Of a stretch of 35,774 bases of DNA, positions 35,295 through 35,774 are shown piece after piece (the stretch's first letter is position 1; every line of letters starts with the position of its first letter). The notes under the pieces are model-generated. The model was not told the origin of the DNA, did not search any database, and was given only the letters and a program-made list of their open reading frames with translations. The stretch lies in the NCBI GenBank assembly GCA_011523945.1, contig WTFU01000096.1, positions 1-35,774 of the forward strand, written 5' to 3'. A program made the position numbers and the translations under genes. This DNA is from Mariniblastus sp. (GTDB lineage Bacteria > Planctomycetota > Planctomycetia > Pirellulales > Pirellulaceae).

Positions 35295-35774
35295 CTATTT
35301 CCAGACATCTCTATCCAGCATCCTGTAATTGATCGCTTCGGTAAGGTGATGTGTTTGGATTGTCGTTGACGCCTCCAGGTCGGCAATGGTCCGTGAGAGC
35401 CGTAGGACTTTGTCGTGGGCACGGGCTGAGAGCCCTAAATCATCGACGGAGATTTTGAGGATATTGATACATTCCTCATTCAGTTGGCAAAACTGTCGTA
35501 TTTGTTTGCTAGACATTTGAGCGTTGTAGTTGGTTCGGTCACCATCGAACCTTTCGTATTGTGCTTTTCGGGCATTTTCAACGCATTCGCGTAGTTCGGA
35601 GCTGGAGGTTCCAACTCGGGTTGATGAGAGTTCATTAAAGTCCGCGGCTGGAACTTCGACGTGGATGTCAATGCGATCCAGTAAGGGACCGGAGATTTTG
35701 CCCATATATTTTTCAACTTGTGGAGGGGAACAATGACAGTCACGGCGCGGATCATTGCGATATCCACAGGGGCA
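35295..35774 (-). CDS. YifB/ComM family Mg-chelatase-like AAA ATPase (3' part, cut by right edge)
   Basis: Reading the minus strand from the window edge gives 159 residues ending at 35295. It starts with the Cys cluster CPCGY...DCHCSPPQVEKY, then KISGPLLDRIDIHVEVPA, which contains the arginine-finger segment typical of the Mg-chelatase-like AAA domain. The C-terminal Mg_chelatase_C helical domain follows (LNEECINILKISVDDLGLSA, RAHDKVLRLSRTIADLE, INYRMLDRD). The family member ComM is a branch-migration helicase in natural transformation. The N-terminal Lon-like part and the Walker motifs lie beyond the window. No other competence genes are seen. Confidence 0.93.
   Translation of the reverse strand, partial: CPCGYRNDPRRDCHCSPPQVEKYMGKISGPLLDRIDIHVEVPAADFNELSSTRVGTSSSELRECVENARKAQYERFDGDRTNYNAQMSSKQIRQFCQLNEECINILKISVDDLGLSARAHDKVLRLSRTIADLEASTTIQTHHLTEAINYRMLDRDVWK

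Overview
The window looks like a chromosomal segment of a planctomycete, probably Pirellulales/Pirellulaceae. This is inferred from gene content, not from a search: a PVC-type cytochrome with an N-terminal propeller and a C-terminal CxxCH, a NatB permease fused to a CPBP protease, MJ0042-type zinc-ribbon membrane proteins, a secreted Cys-rich protein, a GroES with a Lys-rich head, many TTG/GTG starts and few strong Shine-Dalgarno sites. I see no rRNA, tRNA, CRISPR array, transposase or phage gene.

Layout. 1-1229 (-): 5' part of recQ, running off the left edge. 1436-7672 (+): ABC ATPase, NatB-CPBP permease/protease, and a large secreted haem protein. 7720-12222 (-): a small membrane protein, a 16-Cys secreted protein with a clear terminator, a secreted endonuclease/exonuclease/phosphatase-fold enzyme, and groES-groEL with its terminator. 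13061-14521 (+): a zinc-ribbon membrane protein and a His/Cys-rich DUF2946-like protein. 14815-19535 (+): a tight DUF58 / transglutaminase-like / MoxR operon. 19575-21778 (+): a His-rich lipoprotein and a UPF0718/ArsP-like permease, 2 bp apart. 21943-28165 (+): a prepilin-peptidase-like protein, a 1280-residue RND/MMPL exporter, and a zinc-ribbon protein with a LITAF-like C-terminus. 28217-29260 (-): a Gfo/Idh/MocA-like protein. 29787-31702 (+): a secreted thioredoxin, a TIGR04283-type glycosyltransferase and a parvulin lipoprotein. 31695-35774 (-): an unknown membrane protein, a Tyr/Ser/Gly-rich secreted protein behind a sigma-54-like promoter, an LplT-like MFS transporter, and the 3' part of a ComM/YifB gene running off the right edge.

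How the genes work together. Most neighbours are housekeeping or envelope genes without a shared pathway. Two sets look like functional units. One is the DUF58-transglutaminase-MoxR operon, whose transglutaminase-like member has Ser where the catalytic Cys should be. The other is the His-rich lipoprotein plus UPF0718 permease, which I read as a candidate metal or metalloid handling pair at the envelope. A theme of the window is enzyme folds with altered active sites: the transglutaminase (Cys to Ser, Asp to Glu), the prepilin peptidase (no GxGD) and the Gfo/Idh/MocA protein (no EKP). These, together with a good sigma-54-like promoter and a pair of similar inverted repeats (upstream of groES and before the prepilin-peptidase gene), are the observations most worth following up.
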